From: Anaerolinea thermophila
GTDB taxonomy: Bacteria > Chloroflexota > Anaerolineae > Anaerolineales > Anaerolineaceae
Assembly (NCBI RefSeq): GCF_020723905.1
Contig: NZ_DYHZ01000004.1
Span: 328,636-392,635 of the forward strand
Length of the DNA: 64,000 bases
Direction: 5' to 3'
Part shown: piece after piece, positions 1 to 8,333 of the stretch
Position numbering within the stretch: position 1 is the first letter of the stretch
Layout: each line of letters opens with the position of its first letter
The notes under the pieces: model-generated
The model's input: the letters and a program-made list of their open reading frames with translations, nothing else
What the model was told of the DNA's origin: nothing
Databases searched by the model: none
Made by a program: the position numbers and the translations under genes

Positions 1-1
1 G

Positions 2-1384
2 TACTTTGGCGAAAACCCCGCCACCTACAAACCCTTTGGCTTGCCCGGGCATGAGGGGCTGGACCTGTATGCGCCGGATGGTGCCAACATCTATGCCGCT
101 GCCGATGGGATGGTGGAAATGGCGGGGCATCCTTCAGGACATCCCTACGGCTTGCAGATTCGCCTGCGCCACGAGGTCAGCGGAAAGGTCTTCCGCACCA
201 TTTACGCGCATCTCTCCAAAGTTCTGGTACGCCAGAACGACGCCGTCAAAGCCGGAGATTTGATTGCCCTGGCGGATAATACCGGCAATTCGTTTGGTTC
301 GCACCTGCACCTGACGTTGAAAATCGAAGGCGCAAAGACGCCCGGCTATCCTGCTGAAATCGTAGATCCCCTGCCGTACCTGGAGCAGGTGCCGCCGCCT
401 CCTTCTGCGCCTGTCGAGCCGCTCCCACCCGAAAGCGGCATCGAGGTGTTCACCACAGCCCCGCTCAACCTGCGCGAAGCCCCTCACACCACTGCCGGTA
501 TCCGTGCGGGCATCCCCGCGGGCGAGCGGCTGATGACGCTGGGCGACCCCGTTCAGATTCAGGATCGCATTGGCAGAGAGGGACAGTGGCTTCAGGTACG
601 CACGGCCGGGGGAACAGCCGGATGGGTGGCAGCGTGGTTCGTCCAGCGCGTGGATCAGACTTTACCGCCCTCGGATGTGGTGGTCTATCCGGTGGGGGCG
701 GTTAACCTGCGTGCTGGTCCCGGTACGGGGTTCGATGTGCTTGCCGCGCTTCAACCCACCGATGCGCTCACCGTGCTGGGCAACAGCGATCTGGTGCGGG
801 CGAAGATCGGCAGGCAGGGCGAGTGGCTTCAGGTGCAAACCGCTCAGGGGATGCGCGGTTTTGTGGCGGCATGGCTGGTGCACCTGACCGGGCAGTCGCC
901 TGCCCCCTGCGGGGTGGTGGTGTATCCGGTGGGGGCGCTCAATGTGCGCGCCCGTCCGGCGCTGGATGCCAATGTGCTGGTGGTTGCCTCTCCCGGCGAC
1001 GCGCTGGAAGTGCTGGGCGACCGTGTCGAAGCGCAGGCAAAAGTGGGTAAACAGGGTGAATGGCTGAATGTGCGCACGCCCCAGAAGTTTGTGGGTTATG
1101 TGGCGGCGTGGCTGGTGGCGGCGCAGAAACCCGCTTCTCCGGCTACCCCCGCAGAGACGCTTCTGCTCAAAGCCAGCGTGGACCTGAATTTGCGCGCGCA
1201 ACCCACCCTCAACGCTCCGCGGGTGGGCGGAATCCGCACCGGTGAGACCTTCCGGGTGCTGGAAACCGACCTCACAGCGGCAGGCGCAAAGGTGGGCAAG
1301 ACCGGTGAATGGATTTACGGCGAGAATCCGCAGGGGGTGCGGGGTTGGGCGGCGGCGTGGTTCCTCATCCCACGGGAACTGTAA
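2..1384 (+). CDS. M23-family peptidase with four SH3 repeats (5' truncated by window)
   Basis: The reading frame is open from base 2, so the N-terminus lies outside the window; the first in-window alternative start (TTG at 41) is not the real start. The visible part begins with a LytM/M23 metallopeptidase domain: the zinc-ligand motif HEGLD is near the start and the HLH motif lies in GNSFGSHLHL (about 295-315). Four copies of an approximately 70-residue bacterial SH3 unit follow (about 440-650, 676-885, 910-1120, 1160-1380), each with an N-L/V-R-A-x-P core and a closing GW/GF/GY-x-A-A-W. M23 enzymes cut peptidoglycan cross-bridges, and SH3 repeats usually bind cell wall. The protein is presumably secreted, but the signal peptide is not visible. 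Confidence 0.88.
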   Translation, partial: YFGENPATYKPFGLPGHEGLDLYAPDGANIYAAADGMVEMAGHPSGHPYGLQIRLRHEVSGKVFRTIYAHLSKVLVRQNDAVKAGDLIALADNTGNSFGSHLHLTLKIEGAKTPGYPAEIVDPLPYLEQVPPPPSAPVEPLPPESGIEVFTTAPLNLREAPHTTAGIRAGIPAGERLMTLGDPVQIQDRIGREGQWLQVRTAGGTAGWVAAWFVQRVDQTLPPSDVVVYPVGAVNLRAGPGTGFDVLAALQPTDALTVLGNSDLVRAKIGRQGEWLQVQTAQGMRGFVAAWLVHLTGQSPAPCGVVVYPVGALNVRARPALDANVLVVASPGDALEVLGDRVEAQAKVGKQGEWLNVRTPQKFVGYVAAWLVAAQKPASPATPAETLLLKASVDLNLRAQPTLNAPRVGGIRTGETFRVLETDLTAAGAKVGKTGEWIYGENPQGVRGWAAAWFLIPREL

Positions 1385-1389
1385 CCGGC

Positions 1390-1419
1390 TGGCAAAAGCG
1401 CCGGTATTTATGGTATATT
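1390..1419 (+). promoter_or_regulatory. Likely rnpB promoter
   Basis: A TATATT -10 box (1414-1419) lies 8 bases before the predicted 5' end of RNase P RNA. TGGCAA (1390-1395) sits 18 bases upstream and is a weak -35 match. The promoter follows directly on the stop codon of the peptidase gene. Confidence 0.5.
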
Positions 1420-1427
1420 CGAAGTGA

Positions 1428-1804
1428 CTCAGGTCGGTCGGGCGATCGCGGCTGTCGGTAACCGGCAGTCGAGGAAAGTCCGCACTCCACAGGGCACGGC
1501 GCCGGGTAACGCCCGGGGGACCGTAAGGTTCCGGATAGGGCCACAGAAACATACCGCCCGCCGCTGGAGGCGGGTAAGGGTGAAAAGGTGGTGTAAGAGA
1601 CCACCGGCGCGGCAGTAATGTCGCGGCCAGGCAACCCCCGCCGGGAGCAAGGCCAAGCAGAGACCGCCTCTCTTCGGAGAGTAAGGGCTGCCCGTCCAAG
1701 GGTCTCGGGTGGGCTGCATGAGCGGACGGGTGACCGTCCGCCTAGAGAGATGATCGCCGCCCTCTTTTTGGGGGTACAGAATGCGGCTTACAGACCGGCC
1801 TGAG
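1428..1804 (+). ncRNA. rnpB: RNase P RNA, bacterial class A
   Basis: This is the catalytic RNA that removes 5' leaders from pre-tRNAs. Conserved elements are visible: GAGGAAAGTCCGCACTCC near the 5' end (from about 1471), the GCGATCGCGGCTG P4 region, AGAGAGATGATCGCC near the 3' side, and the terminal ACAGAATGCGGCTTA block before GACC. The ends were set by the P1 helix: CTCAGGTCGGTC (1428-1439) pairs with GACCGGCCTGAG (1793-1804) over 12 positions with one G-U. The length of about 377 nt is normal for a class A RNA. Confidence 0.96.
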
Positions 1805-1813
1805 GACTGTTTT

Positions 1814-1830
1814 GCGCATGCGGCGCTTTT
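1814..1830 (+). terminator. Weak possible terminator after rnpB
   Basis: GCGC (1814-1817) can pair with GCGC (1823-1826), followed by TTTT. The stem is only 4 bp, so this is tentative. The rest of the gap to the methyltransferase gene shows no coding signal. Confidence 0.3.
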
Positions 1831-2012
1831 CCCCCACTGGTATGCAGATGTGCAGAATTAAACCCTGACCTGTTTTCCACTCTTTCACCAACGGGCACAT
1901 ATCCATTTCCGGGCAATCTGGCAAACGAATCGCTCGAAAGATAAACCATTTTTCTGTGTCAGCCCTGATATCCGGGGGGATGCTCGATTCGGTTCAGTTG
2001 AAGAATGATTGT

Positions 2013-2018
2013 TATAAT
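2013..2018 (+). promoter_or_regulatory. -10 box upstream of the restriction-modification genes
   Basis: A perfect TATAAT stands about 65 bases before the methyltransferase start. No convincing -35 element is found at 16-18 bases upstream. Confidence 0.4.
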
Positions 2019-2083
2019 CAGGCTACAGGAAAAAAGATGAGGGGCATTTTTGCGTAAACTCCCTTCTGGATGGAGTGAATTGG

Positions 2084-2920
2084 ATGAGCACAAAACACAC
2101 ATTAATCATTGGTAGTTCCACTGCCATGCCCGAGATTGCAGACGAATCGGTTCATTTAGTGGTGACTTCTCCACCTTATTTCAATGCTCCTTTTGACTAC
2201 AAGGGACTGTATAGCACGTACCAGCACTATCTGGAGATGTTGCGGAGCGTGGCGCAGGAGGCATACCGGGTTCTGGCAAATGGTCGGATTTTTGTTCTGA
2301 ACATTGATGATATGCTGGTGGACGGTGAGAAGTTTCCCATTGTTGCCGATGCCACCCGGATTTTTCTGGATGCGGGATTTCGTTACCGCGACCGCATCAT
2401 CTGGAAAAAACCCGAAGGATATCTGCGCATCAGCCGAAGAAGCGGTGTTCTGCTCCAGAATCCGTACCCCATGTATTTTTATCCCGATAATCTGCTGGAA
2501 AGCATCATCATCTTCCAGAAAGGGCGTTTTGATTACAAATCTATTCCTCCAGAGATAAGGGAAGCCTCAAAAATCAACGTCAAAGAATTTCAAGAAAACA
2601 AATGGTACATGACACTCTGGGAGATGGTGAATGTGCTCCCCAATTCACCATTAGAGAAGGATATTGCGGCATTCCCGGAGGAATTACCATATCGTTGTAT
2701 CCAGTTATTTTCCTATGTAGGCGAAACAGTGCTGGACCCGTTTTGTGGGAGTGGCACGACCATGAAAGTTGCCCGCCAGTTAGGACGCAACAGCATTGGG
2801 ATTGAAATCAATGAATCTTTAATTCCTACCATTACCGCAAAGGTGGGCTTTGGCAACCAGCATTCATTATTCAATGGCGAAGACACTTTTGAATGCCTGA
2901 TTCGTCAGGAGGAATCATAG
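2084..2920 (+). CDS. Type II DNA methyltransferase, beta class (probably N4-cytosine)
   Basis: The 278-residue protein carries the catalytic motif IV TSPPY early (about residue 25) and the SAM-binding motif I DPFCGSGTT late (about residue 215). That is the beta-class order. TSPPY is most common in N4-cytosine enzymes, although N6-adenine specificity cannot be excluded. The start is taken as ATG 2084 because GGAG at 2072-2075 gives a good 8-base spacing; an upstream GTG (2075) has none. The next gene begins 2 bases after the stop, so the enzyme presumably protects host DNA from that neighbour. The gene is visibly AT-richer than the flanking genes, suggesting acquisition. Confidence 0.88.
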   Translation: MSTKHTLIIGSSTAMPEIADESVHLVVTSPPYFNAPFDYKGLYSTYQHYLEMLRSVAQEAYRVLANGRIFVLNIDDMLVDGEKFPIVADATRIFLDAGFRYRDRIIWKKPEGYLRISRRSGVLLQNPYPMYFYPDNLLESIIIFQKGRFDYKSIPPEIREASKINVKEFQENKWYMTLWEMVNVLPNSPLEKDIAAFPEELPYRCIQLFSYVGETVLDPFCGSGTTMKVARQLGRNSIGIEINESLIPTITAKVGFGNQHSLFNGEDTFECLIRQEES

Positions 2921-2922
2921 TC

Positions 2923-3981
2923 ATGCACATTCAGGCTGTAATTAAGGGCATTCAGTATGATCCGTTTTCAGGGAAGACATTAAACGAATACGGCATTGAA
3001 GATTTAGAGGAGGCTTTCCAAACGGACGCCTCCTTTCTTCTACGGTTTTCCGACCGCACTCAACTGGCCGTCAGTTACTGGGTATCTCCCAAGCGGACCC
3101 GTTCTTATCCATTTGCGCGGGTGTATGATACCTATGGCTTTCAGGGAAAGAAAATTACCGTGATTCCTGTGTACAAAGATGAAGGTTTTGACGGTGATCG
3201 GGATTTCCTGCAGTGGGATACTGTTTCGCTGATGAGTTTGCTGGGAGTGTATGTGATTCTGGGCTTCTACGTTCACGCAGAAAAAAGCCCCGATTATGCC
3301 CATAAAATTACCCATCAGCGATTTGACATGGATTTCATTCGGGAACAATTGAAAAATGTGCTGGCTTATCGTTCGGATGCCCTTCACTGGAATCTGGCTC
3401 AAACCGAGAATCTGGCGGACATTGGGCGACGGGCTTGCGAAGCGTATCGAAGCATCAGCGAGAAAACCGGCGTGCGCATGCACTCCTTTGAGTCTGTTGA
3501 GAGACGTATTTCCGTATTCCTGTCTGGAAGGGACTCCTTTATTTCCTTCTCTCGCCGGTTGGCTCAGAAGGCGCAGGATAGGGAATCCCGCACCAGTCAA
3601 CCCAAAGAAAATCTCCAGGGAAAGAAAGCCAAAATCACCATTCGCAATTATCTGGGTGGAGCGTACTACTTCACCTGTGACGAAGTAGAAGTTCTGGATA
3701 ATCGCCTTTTGCTCATTGAAGGGAAGCATAGCCGGGATGGGCATTTACCCTCACTGTCAGATATCAAAGATGGCTTGCTGAAGATGATTCTGTACACCAA
3801 TTTGGAAGAAGTGTATCTGGAAGGATTACAGTACGTTCCCCAACCGGTTTTGAAGTTGACCACCGGACAACCTCTCCGGCATACGCCTCAAACTGCTCAA
3901 ACCCTTAATGATTTGTTAAGAGAGGCCCAGGCGAACGGTTTTTGGGTTATGCTCAATGAAACCCTTTTAACGGAGAGATGA
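2923..3981 (+). CDS. Probable type II restriction endonuclease
   Basis: The 352-residue protein starts at ATG 2923, 10 bases after a perfect AGGAGG. I do not recognise its exact family. The C-terminal third contains D-E-V-E-V followed by L-L-L-I-E-G-K, which fits a PD-(D/E)xK nuclease core (acidic residue on one strand, ExK on the next), and the region after it is rich in conserved-looking charged residues. Position directly behind a solitary beta-class methyltransferase, with 2 bases between genes, is the main argument for a cognate restriction enzyme. It could instead be another DNA-acting companion protein. Composition matches the methyltransferase and differs from the GC-rich neighbours. 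Confidence 0.65.
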   Translation: MHIQAVIKGIQYDPFSGKTLNEYGIEDLEEAFQTDASFLLRFSDRTQLAVSYWVSPKRTRSYPFARVYDTYGFQGKKITVIPVYKDEGFDGDRDFLQWDTVSLMSLLGVYVILGFYVHAEKSPDYAHKITHQRFDMDFIREQLKNVLAYRSDALHWNLAQTENLADIGRRACEAYRSISEKTGVRMHSFESVERRISVFLSGRDSFISFSRRLAQKAQDRESRTSQPKENLQGKKAKITIRNYLGGAYYFTCDEVEVLDNRLLLIEGKHSRDGHLPSLSDIKDGLLKMILYTNLEEVYLEGLQYVPQPVLKLTTGQPLRHTPQTAQTLNDLLREAQANGFWVMLNETLLTER

Positions 3982-3984
3982 AGG

Positions 3985-4401
3985 ATGAAAAAGCGTGTTC
4001 TGGTGTTGTGTACGGGCAATTCCTGCCGCTCGCAGATGGCGGAGGCACTGATTAACCACCATCTGGGTGATCGCTGGGAGGCTTTCAGCGCAGGCACTCA
4101 GCCCGCCGGCTATGTGCACCCGCTGGCGCTGAAAGCCCTTGCCGGGGTGGGGATTCATCACGAGGGCGTGTCCAAATCGGTGGATCAGTTCTACGGGCAG
4201 GACTTCGATGTGGTCATCACCGTGTGCGACGATGCCGCCGAAAACTGCCCCGTCTGGCTGGGCAGGGGCAGGCGGGTTCACATCGGTTTTCCCGACCCCG
4301 CTAAGGTGGAAGGCAGTGACGAAGAAAAGTGGCAGGCTTTTGTGCAGACCCGCGACGCCATCCGCGAGCGGGTATGCGGCTACCTTGCCGGGCTGGAGTG
4401 A
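3985..4401 (+). CDS. arsC: Arsenate reductase, thioredoxin-coupled (LMW-PTP fold)
   Basis: The 138-residue protein starts with the P-loop C9-T-G-N-S-C-R15 (CX5R) of low-molecular-weight phosphatases. It also has the extra cysteine pair C81 and C88 (CDDAAENC) that marks the thioredoxin-dependent ArsC family, in which the three cysteines relay the disulfide during reduction of arsenate to arsenite. It starts 3 bases after the stop of the restriction gene, so the two are probably co-transcribed although functionally unrelated. No arsR, arsB or acr3 gene is nearby. A strong terminator follows. Confidence 0.9.
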   Translation: MKKRVLVLCTGNSCRSQMAEALINHHLGDRWEAFSAGTQPAGYVHPLALKALAGVGIHHEGVSKSVDQFYGQDFDVVITVCDDAAENCPVWLGRGRRVHIGFPDPAKVEGSDEEKWQAFVQTRDAIRERVCGYLAGLE

Positions 4402-4426
4402 CGCGTTCCGCAGGCGCAGTTTCCTC

Positions 4427-4452
4427 AGGCTCCCCTTATGGGGAGCCTTTTT
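4427..4452 (+). terminator. Intrinsic terminator after arsC
   Basis: A 9-bp perfect stem (AGGCTCCCC 4427-4435 with GGGGAGCCT 4440-4448), loop TTAT, followed by a run of Ts. Confidence 0.88.
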
Positions 4453-4502
4453 GGGGTAAAATTTGCTCCAGAATCAAACTGGAGAGAGGATTGCCCAACC
4501 CG

Positions 4503-5261
4503 ATGAACGCAAGCCATTCCCCCAAAGCCGCCCTGCGCGGAGAACCCTCTTACGTCTGGCGCGCCGGGCAGGAACGCCGCCTGAAAATGATGCTCGCCGC
4601 CGCAGGCGAGCGCATTTCCGGGAGGGTGCTGGTGGATGGCTGTGGGGTGGGCATGTACCTTGCCCGCTTTGTCCCGCTGGCACAGCAAGCCGTGGGGCTG
4701 GATATTGAGCACGAACGCACGGTGGAGGCGCATCAATCTGCGCCGCAGGTGGTGTGCGGGGCAGGCGAAGCCCTGCCTTTCCCTGCCAACCATTTCGATT
4801 TTCTGTTAAGCCACGAGGTGCTGGAGCACGTTCAGGACGACGCGCAAGCCATCCGGGAGATGGTGCGGGTGCTTAAACCCGGCGGACGTATTGCCCTCTT
4901 CTGCCCCAACCGCGGCTATCCTTTTGAGACGCACGGCATTTACTGGCGGGGGCGCTATCATTTCGGCAACATTCCGCTGGTGAACTACCTGCCGCGGCGC
5001 TGGCGCGACCGCCTTGCCCCACATGTGCGGGTGTACACCGCAGGCGATTTACAGCGTCTCTTTGCGGGTTTACCCGTGCGGGTGGTTCAGCGCAGCATCC
5101 TTTTTGGTGCCTATGACAACATCATTGCCCGCCTGCCCGCACTGGGAAAAGTCCTGCGGGCGGTCCTGCAGGCGCTGGAAACCACCCCCCTGCGCGTGCT
5201 GGGGCTTTCCCACTTCTGGGTGATTGAGAAAATCGCCGAAGGTTCGGAAATCGCCCGGTAA
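4503..5261 (+). CDS. Class I SAM-dependent methyltransferase (type 11)
   Basis: The 252-residue protein has a SAM-binding glycine-rich loop (DGCGVGMYL) followed by the acidic strand end GLDIE. A second conserved block, LSHEVLEHV and VRVLKPGGRI, is typical of the Methyltransf_11 family, which acts on small molecules or lipids; the substrate is not predictable. ATG 4503 is chosen because the fold begins just after it and the arsC terminator lies upstream; a purine-rich stretch (4482-4489) is a distant SD. It is monocistronic, and the next gene is on the other strand and converges on it. Confidence 0.82.
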   Translation: MNASHSPKAALRGEPSYVWRAGQERRLKMMLAAAGERISGRVLVDGCGVGMYLARFVPLAQQAVGLDIEHERTVEAHQSAPQVVCGAGEALPFPANHFDFLLSHEVLEHVQDDAQAIREMVRVLKPGGRIALFCPNRGYPFETHGIYWRGRYHFGNIPLVNYLPRRWRDRLAPHVRVYTAGDLQRLFAGLPVRVVQRSILFGAYDNIIARLPALGKVLRAVLQALETTPLRVLGLSHFWVIEKIAEGSEIAR

Positions 5262-5301
5262 ACCTGCTACAGACAGCCGGCAGGTTCGGCAGAGGTGCGG
5301 T

Positions 5302-6066
5302 TTAAGCCCTGCGCGCCACCACAATGCTGTTGCCGCTGGTTTGCGGGTCGAAGGGCGTCCCCCCTGCTTCCATGCTTCCGCAGGTCTGCACGCTGTCAAA
5401 ACCGGACTGTAGCACTGCCTCCACCAGTTCTGCCATGCGCAGCGGACGGAGCAGGGTGGCGGTGACCCTCTGCTTCCAGCCCGTTTTTTCACGCGTCAGG
5501 GTGACCATGTTGAAGCGAATCAGTCCATCGGGCAGGAAGTCGTAAAAGCGCAGGTACAGCCATTCGTTTCTGCCCCTGCGGGCGGATTGGGGTTCCATCC
5601 AGCGTTCGCCGCGCGCCAGGACAGCATCGAAGTTGCGGTTTTGCAGGATGAGTGTTCCACCCGGACGCAGGCAGGCAGCAAAATCCTCCAGCGCGCGGGT
5701 GAGATCTTGCGGGGTGAGCAGGTGCGGAAGGGAATTTCCCAGACAAATCACCCCATCGAAAGGCAGGTGAGGGGCAAAGGCGCGTGCCAGTTCGCCGAAC
5801 CCCGCCGTTTCAAAGGGCAGTGCCAGGTCGGCGGCTTGCGCGTTTCGGCGGGCAAGGGCAATCATCTCCGCACTGAGATCCGCTCCGGCGGTTGCATACC
5901 CGTTGCGGGCAAGCGCAATGGCATGCCAGCCGGTGCCGCAGGCGGCATCCAGCACCCTGCCGCGGGGCAGATGCCGGAGCAGAAAGGGCAGTTCCACCTT
6001 GAGGCGCTGTTCCCAGTTGACAAAGCGGTCGTAATCTTCGCTCAGGGTATCGTACATGTCGCTCAT
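5302..6066 (-). CDS. Class I SAM-dependent methyltransferase
   Basis: The 254-residue protein starts M-S-D-M-Y-D-T-L-S-E-D-Y-D, a usual opening of this methyltransferase group. It has motif I VLDAACGTGWHAIALA, the acidic ADLS strand and the late LRPGGTLILQN block. The frame is open for 34 codons further upstream, but the start at 6066 is preferred: the fold begins here and a TACAAT -10 box (minus strand, 6073-6078) lies only 6 bases before the ATG. That suggests a leaderless mRNA; no SD is present. Substrate unknown. It converges with the preceding methyltransferase gene. Confidence 0.82.
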   Translation of the reverse strand: MSDMYDTLSEDYDRFVNWEQRLKVELPFLLRHLPRGRVLDAACGTGWHAIALARNGYATAGADLSAEMIALARRNAQAADLALPFETAGFGELARAFAPHLPFDGVICLGNSLPHLLTPQDLTRALEDFAACLRPGGTLILQNRNFDAVLARGERWMEPQSARRGRNEWLYLRFYDFLPDGLIRFNMVTLTREKTGWKQRVTATLLRPLRMAELVEAVLQSGFDSVQTCGSMEAGGTPFDPQTSGNSIVVARRA

Positions 6067-6260
6067 GGGCTGATTGTACTCTGCCGGATGGCATGAAACT
6101 TTGTGCTGGCGCAAGGTGAAAGGCATGGATATGCCCTTTTCCTGAACTGCCGCGTTCGCCGCGCGCATTGCCCCCTCAAACCTTTTACGAAACGGTAATT
6201 TGATGCATTCTTGAGATGTGCAGACCGGTTAATCCTGTATAATGAAATCAGGAGGGCATG

Positions 6261-6878
6261 ATGACCTTCGAATTTCTCTTAGATCCCAACATTGGCTTTG
6301 TTTTGTTGATTGGCGGGGTTGTGCTGGCGATACTGGCGCTGTTCATGCCGGGCACGGGCTTGCTGGAACTGGGTGCCCTGTTTGCCCTGGTTCTCGCCGG
6401 TTATACCCTCATCAACCTGCCCTTGAACACCTGGGCAATTGTCCTGTTCGTAATCGGGATCATCTTCTTTGTGCTTGCGCTCATCTGGCGCGGCTCGCGG
6501 CGCGGGTTAATCACCCTGCTGATTTCCCTGACCCTGCTGGTGGTTGGCTCGATTTTTGCCTTCCGCAGTCCTCAGGGAGGGAGCGCCGTCAACCCCGTCC
6601 TTGCCGTGCTGGTCACCGGCGGCTCGGCAGGGTTGCTGTGGTTCATGGCGCGTAAGAGCATTGACGCCGCCATTCAACGTCCCACGCACGATTATGACCG
6701 CCTGGTTGGCATGGTTGGTGAAGCCCGCACCGATATTCGCGGGCAGGGAGCCGTGTATGTGGGTGGCGAGGAGTGGACTGCCACCTGTTCGGTGTACGTT
6801 CCCGCCGGAACGCCCGTGCGCGTTCTGCGTCGGAATGGACTTGTTCTGGAAGTAGAACCCATTAAGAAGGAGGAATAA
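6261..6878 (+). CDS. NfeD-like membrane protein (short form)
   Basis: The 205-residue protein has four or five hydrophobic segments in its first 130 residues. It ends in a small beta-rich soluble domain (about 145-203; G-x-V-G-E-A-R-T-D-I, G-A-V-Y-V-G-G-E-E-W, P-A-G-T-P-V-R-V) characteristic of the NfeD OB-fold. The serine-protease part of long NfeD proteins is absent. ATG 6261 is chosen over ATG 6258 because AGGAGG (6250-6255) is then 5 bases away. A TATAAT at 6238-6243 may be its promoter. It is followed after 4 bases by a slipin gene, the classic NfeD-SPFH pair thought to organise membrane microdomains. Confidence 0.85.
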   Translation: MTFEFLLDPNIGFVLLIGGVVLAILALFMPGTGLLELGALFALVLAGYTLINLPLNTWAIVLFVIGIIFFVLALIWRGSRRGLITLLISLTLLVVGSIFAFRSPQGGSAVNPVLAVLVTGGSAGLLWFMARKSIDAAIQRPTHDYDRLVGMVGEARTDIRGQGAVYVGGEEWTATCSVYVPAGTPVRVLRRNGLVLEVEPIKKEE

Positions 6879-6882
6879 ATTT

Positions 6883-7788
6883 ATGGATGCGGCGCAACTT
6901 TCGGTGTTATGCCTGATTGGCGGCATTGGTTTTATCATCCTGATTTTCCTGTGGAATGCCATCAAGGTCGTTCCCGAGTATCAGCGTCTGGTGGTTTTCC
7001 GACTGGGACGCTGTATTGGCGACCGCGGTCCGGGGCTGGTCCTGCTCATCCCCATCATTGACCGCGCCGTGCGGGTAGATTTGCGTGAACAGGTGCGCGA
7101 GATCCCCCAGCAAACCGCCATTACCAAAGACAATGCTCCCATTTCGATTGATTTCCTGTGGTACTACAAGGTGCTCTCCCCGACCGATTCGGTCCTGCAG
7201 GTGGGCAACTTTGAGGTAGCCGCTCAGGGTATGGCGACCACCACCCTGCGCTCGGTCATCGGCGGCATTCTGCTCGATGATGTGCTCTCCGAGCGCGAGA
7301 CCATCAACAACATTCTGCGCACCCGCCTGGACGAGGTGACCGGACGCTGGGGCGTCAAAGTGACCAACGTGGAAATCCGCGAGATCATCCCGCCGCGCGA
7401 GGTGCAGGAAGCCATGAACCGGCAGATGTCCGCCGAGCGCATCCGCCGTGCGGTGGTGACCGAATCGACCGGTACGCGCGAAGCCGCCATCAACGTGGCG
7501 GACGGCGAACGCCAGAGCGCCATTCTGCGCGCTGAGGGCGAAAAGCAGAGCGCCATTCTGCGCGCTGAGGGCGAAAAGCAAGCCCAGTTACTGCGCGCCG
7601 AAGGGTACGCGGCGGCGCTGGAGCGCATTTTCTCGGTGGCGCAGACCATTGACCAGAAAACCCTCACCCTGCAGTATTTTGAGACGCTCAAATCCATGGC
7701 GCAGAGTCCTTCGACCAAGTACATCTTCCCCATGGAGTTCACCAGCCTGCTGAGTTCGTTTGTATCCGGCCAGGAGAAGAAAGACTGA
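6883..7788 (+). CDS. SPFH/Band 7 protein, slipin (stomatin-like)
   Basis: The 301-residue protein has an N-terminal membrane segment (about residues 7-28), then the SPFH core beginning V-V-P-E-Y-Q-R-L-V-V-F-R-L-G-R. Typical prokaryotic stomatin features follow: Q-Q-T-A-I-T-K-D-N, the region V-K-V-T-N-V-E-I-R-E-I, and A-M-N-R-Q-M-S-A-E-R. A coiled-coil tail rich in R-A-E-G-E-K repeats comes next. Slipins oligomerise at the membrane and work with NfeD partners, here encoded 4 bases upstream. The coiled coil contains an exact tandem 11-residue duplication at DNA level. Confidence 0.93.
   Translation: MDAAQLSVLCLIGGIGFIILIFLWNAIKVVPEYQRLVVFRLGRCIGDRGPGLVLLIPIIDRAVRVDLREQVREIPQQTAITKDNAPISIDFLWYYKVLSPTDSVLQVGNFEVAAQGMATTTLRSVIGGILLDDVLSERETINNILRTRLDEVTGRWGVKVTNVEIREIIPPREVQEAMNRQMSAERIRRAVVTESTGTREAAINVADGERQSAILRAEGEKQSAILRAEGEKQAQLLRAEGYAAALERIFSVAQTIDQKTLTLQYFETLKSMAQSPSTKYIFPMEFTSLLSSFVSGQEKKD
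7513..7578 (+). repeat. Perfect 33-bp tandem duplication inside the slipin gene
   Basis: Bases 7513-7545 and 7546-7578 are identical. Each unit encodes Q-S-A-I-L-R-A-E-G-E-K, and a third diverged copy (Q-A-Q-L-L-R-A-E-G) follows. The duplication is in frame and lengthens the C-terminal coiled coil by one heptad-like unit. Confidence 0.95.
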
Positions 7789-7833
7789 TCTGTTCGTAAG
7801 GGGCGCCATACGGAAACGCTGACCTATCAAATC

Positions 7834-8265
7834 GTGGATGCAGGGATTGGGGATTTAAATGCCCTGCGCCGGTTGGAGAATGAGGTCTTCCGGCAGGATG
7901 CCTGGCCTTTGGTGGATTTGATTGCCATGCTGACCATGCCGGGGCTAGTGCGCCTCAAAGCGGTTGTGCAAAACGAGATGATTGGCTTTGTGGGTGGCGA
8001 TGTCCGTCCTGCGGATCACGTGGGGTGGGTCGCCACCCTTGGCGTTCTGCCGGCTTACCGCGGCATGGGGGTAGGCAGGGCGCTCTTACACGCCTGCGAG
8101 GATCGTCTGTTCCTCAGGGTGCCGGTGGTGCGCCTGAGTGTGCGCCGTTCTAACAGGGTTGCCATTGCCCTGTACGAGTCCGAGGGGTATGAAGTGGTGG
8201 ACGTCTGGCGCGGCTACTATTTCGACCGGGAGGACGCGCTGGTTTTCGAGAAAAAATTGGATTGA
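7834..8265 (+). CDS. GNAT-family N-acetyltransferase
   Basis: At least 143 residues with the acetyl-CoA-binding motif V-L-P-A-Y-R-G-M-G-V-G-R-A-L and the following S-V-R-R-S-N-R-V-A-I-A-L-Y-E-S-E-G-Y block, as in RimI-like enzymes; substrate unknown. GTG 7834 is the only standard start, but the frame is open from 7789 and the preceding codons (ACC TAT CAA ATC) look like the first beta strand of the fold. The true start may therefore be a non-standard codon such as CTG 7819. It follows the slipin gene by 45 bases and may be part of that transcript. Confidence 0.82.
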   Translation: MDAGIGDLNALRRLENEVFRQDAWPLVDLIAMLTMPGLVRLKAVVQNEMIGFVGGDVRPADHVGWVATLGVLPAYRGMGVGRALLHACEDRLFLRVPVVRLSVRRSNRVAIALYESEGYEVVDVWRGYYFDREDALVFEKKLD

Positions 8266-8290
8266 CTTTCCCTGCGACTCGATATATACT
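8262..8290 (+). promoter_or_regulatory. Strong sigma-70-type promoter
   Basis: TTGACT (8262-8267) and TATACT (8285-8290) are separated by 17 bases. The -35 box overlaps the stop codon of the acetyltransferase gene. Transcription would start near 8297, ahead of the hairpin at 8334-8363. Confidence 0.75.
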
Positions 8291-8333
8291 GGATTCAAGA
8301 TGCGAGGTTTGAGCGAAATCAAAAGGGGAAATT

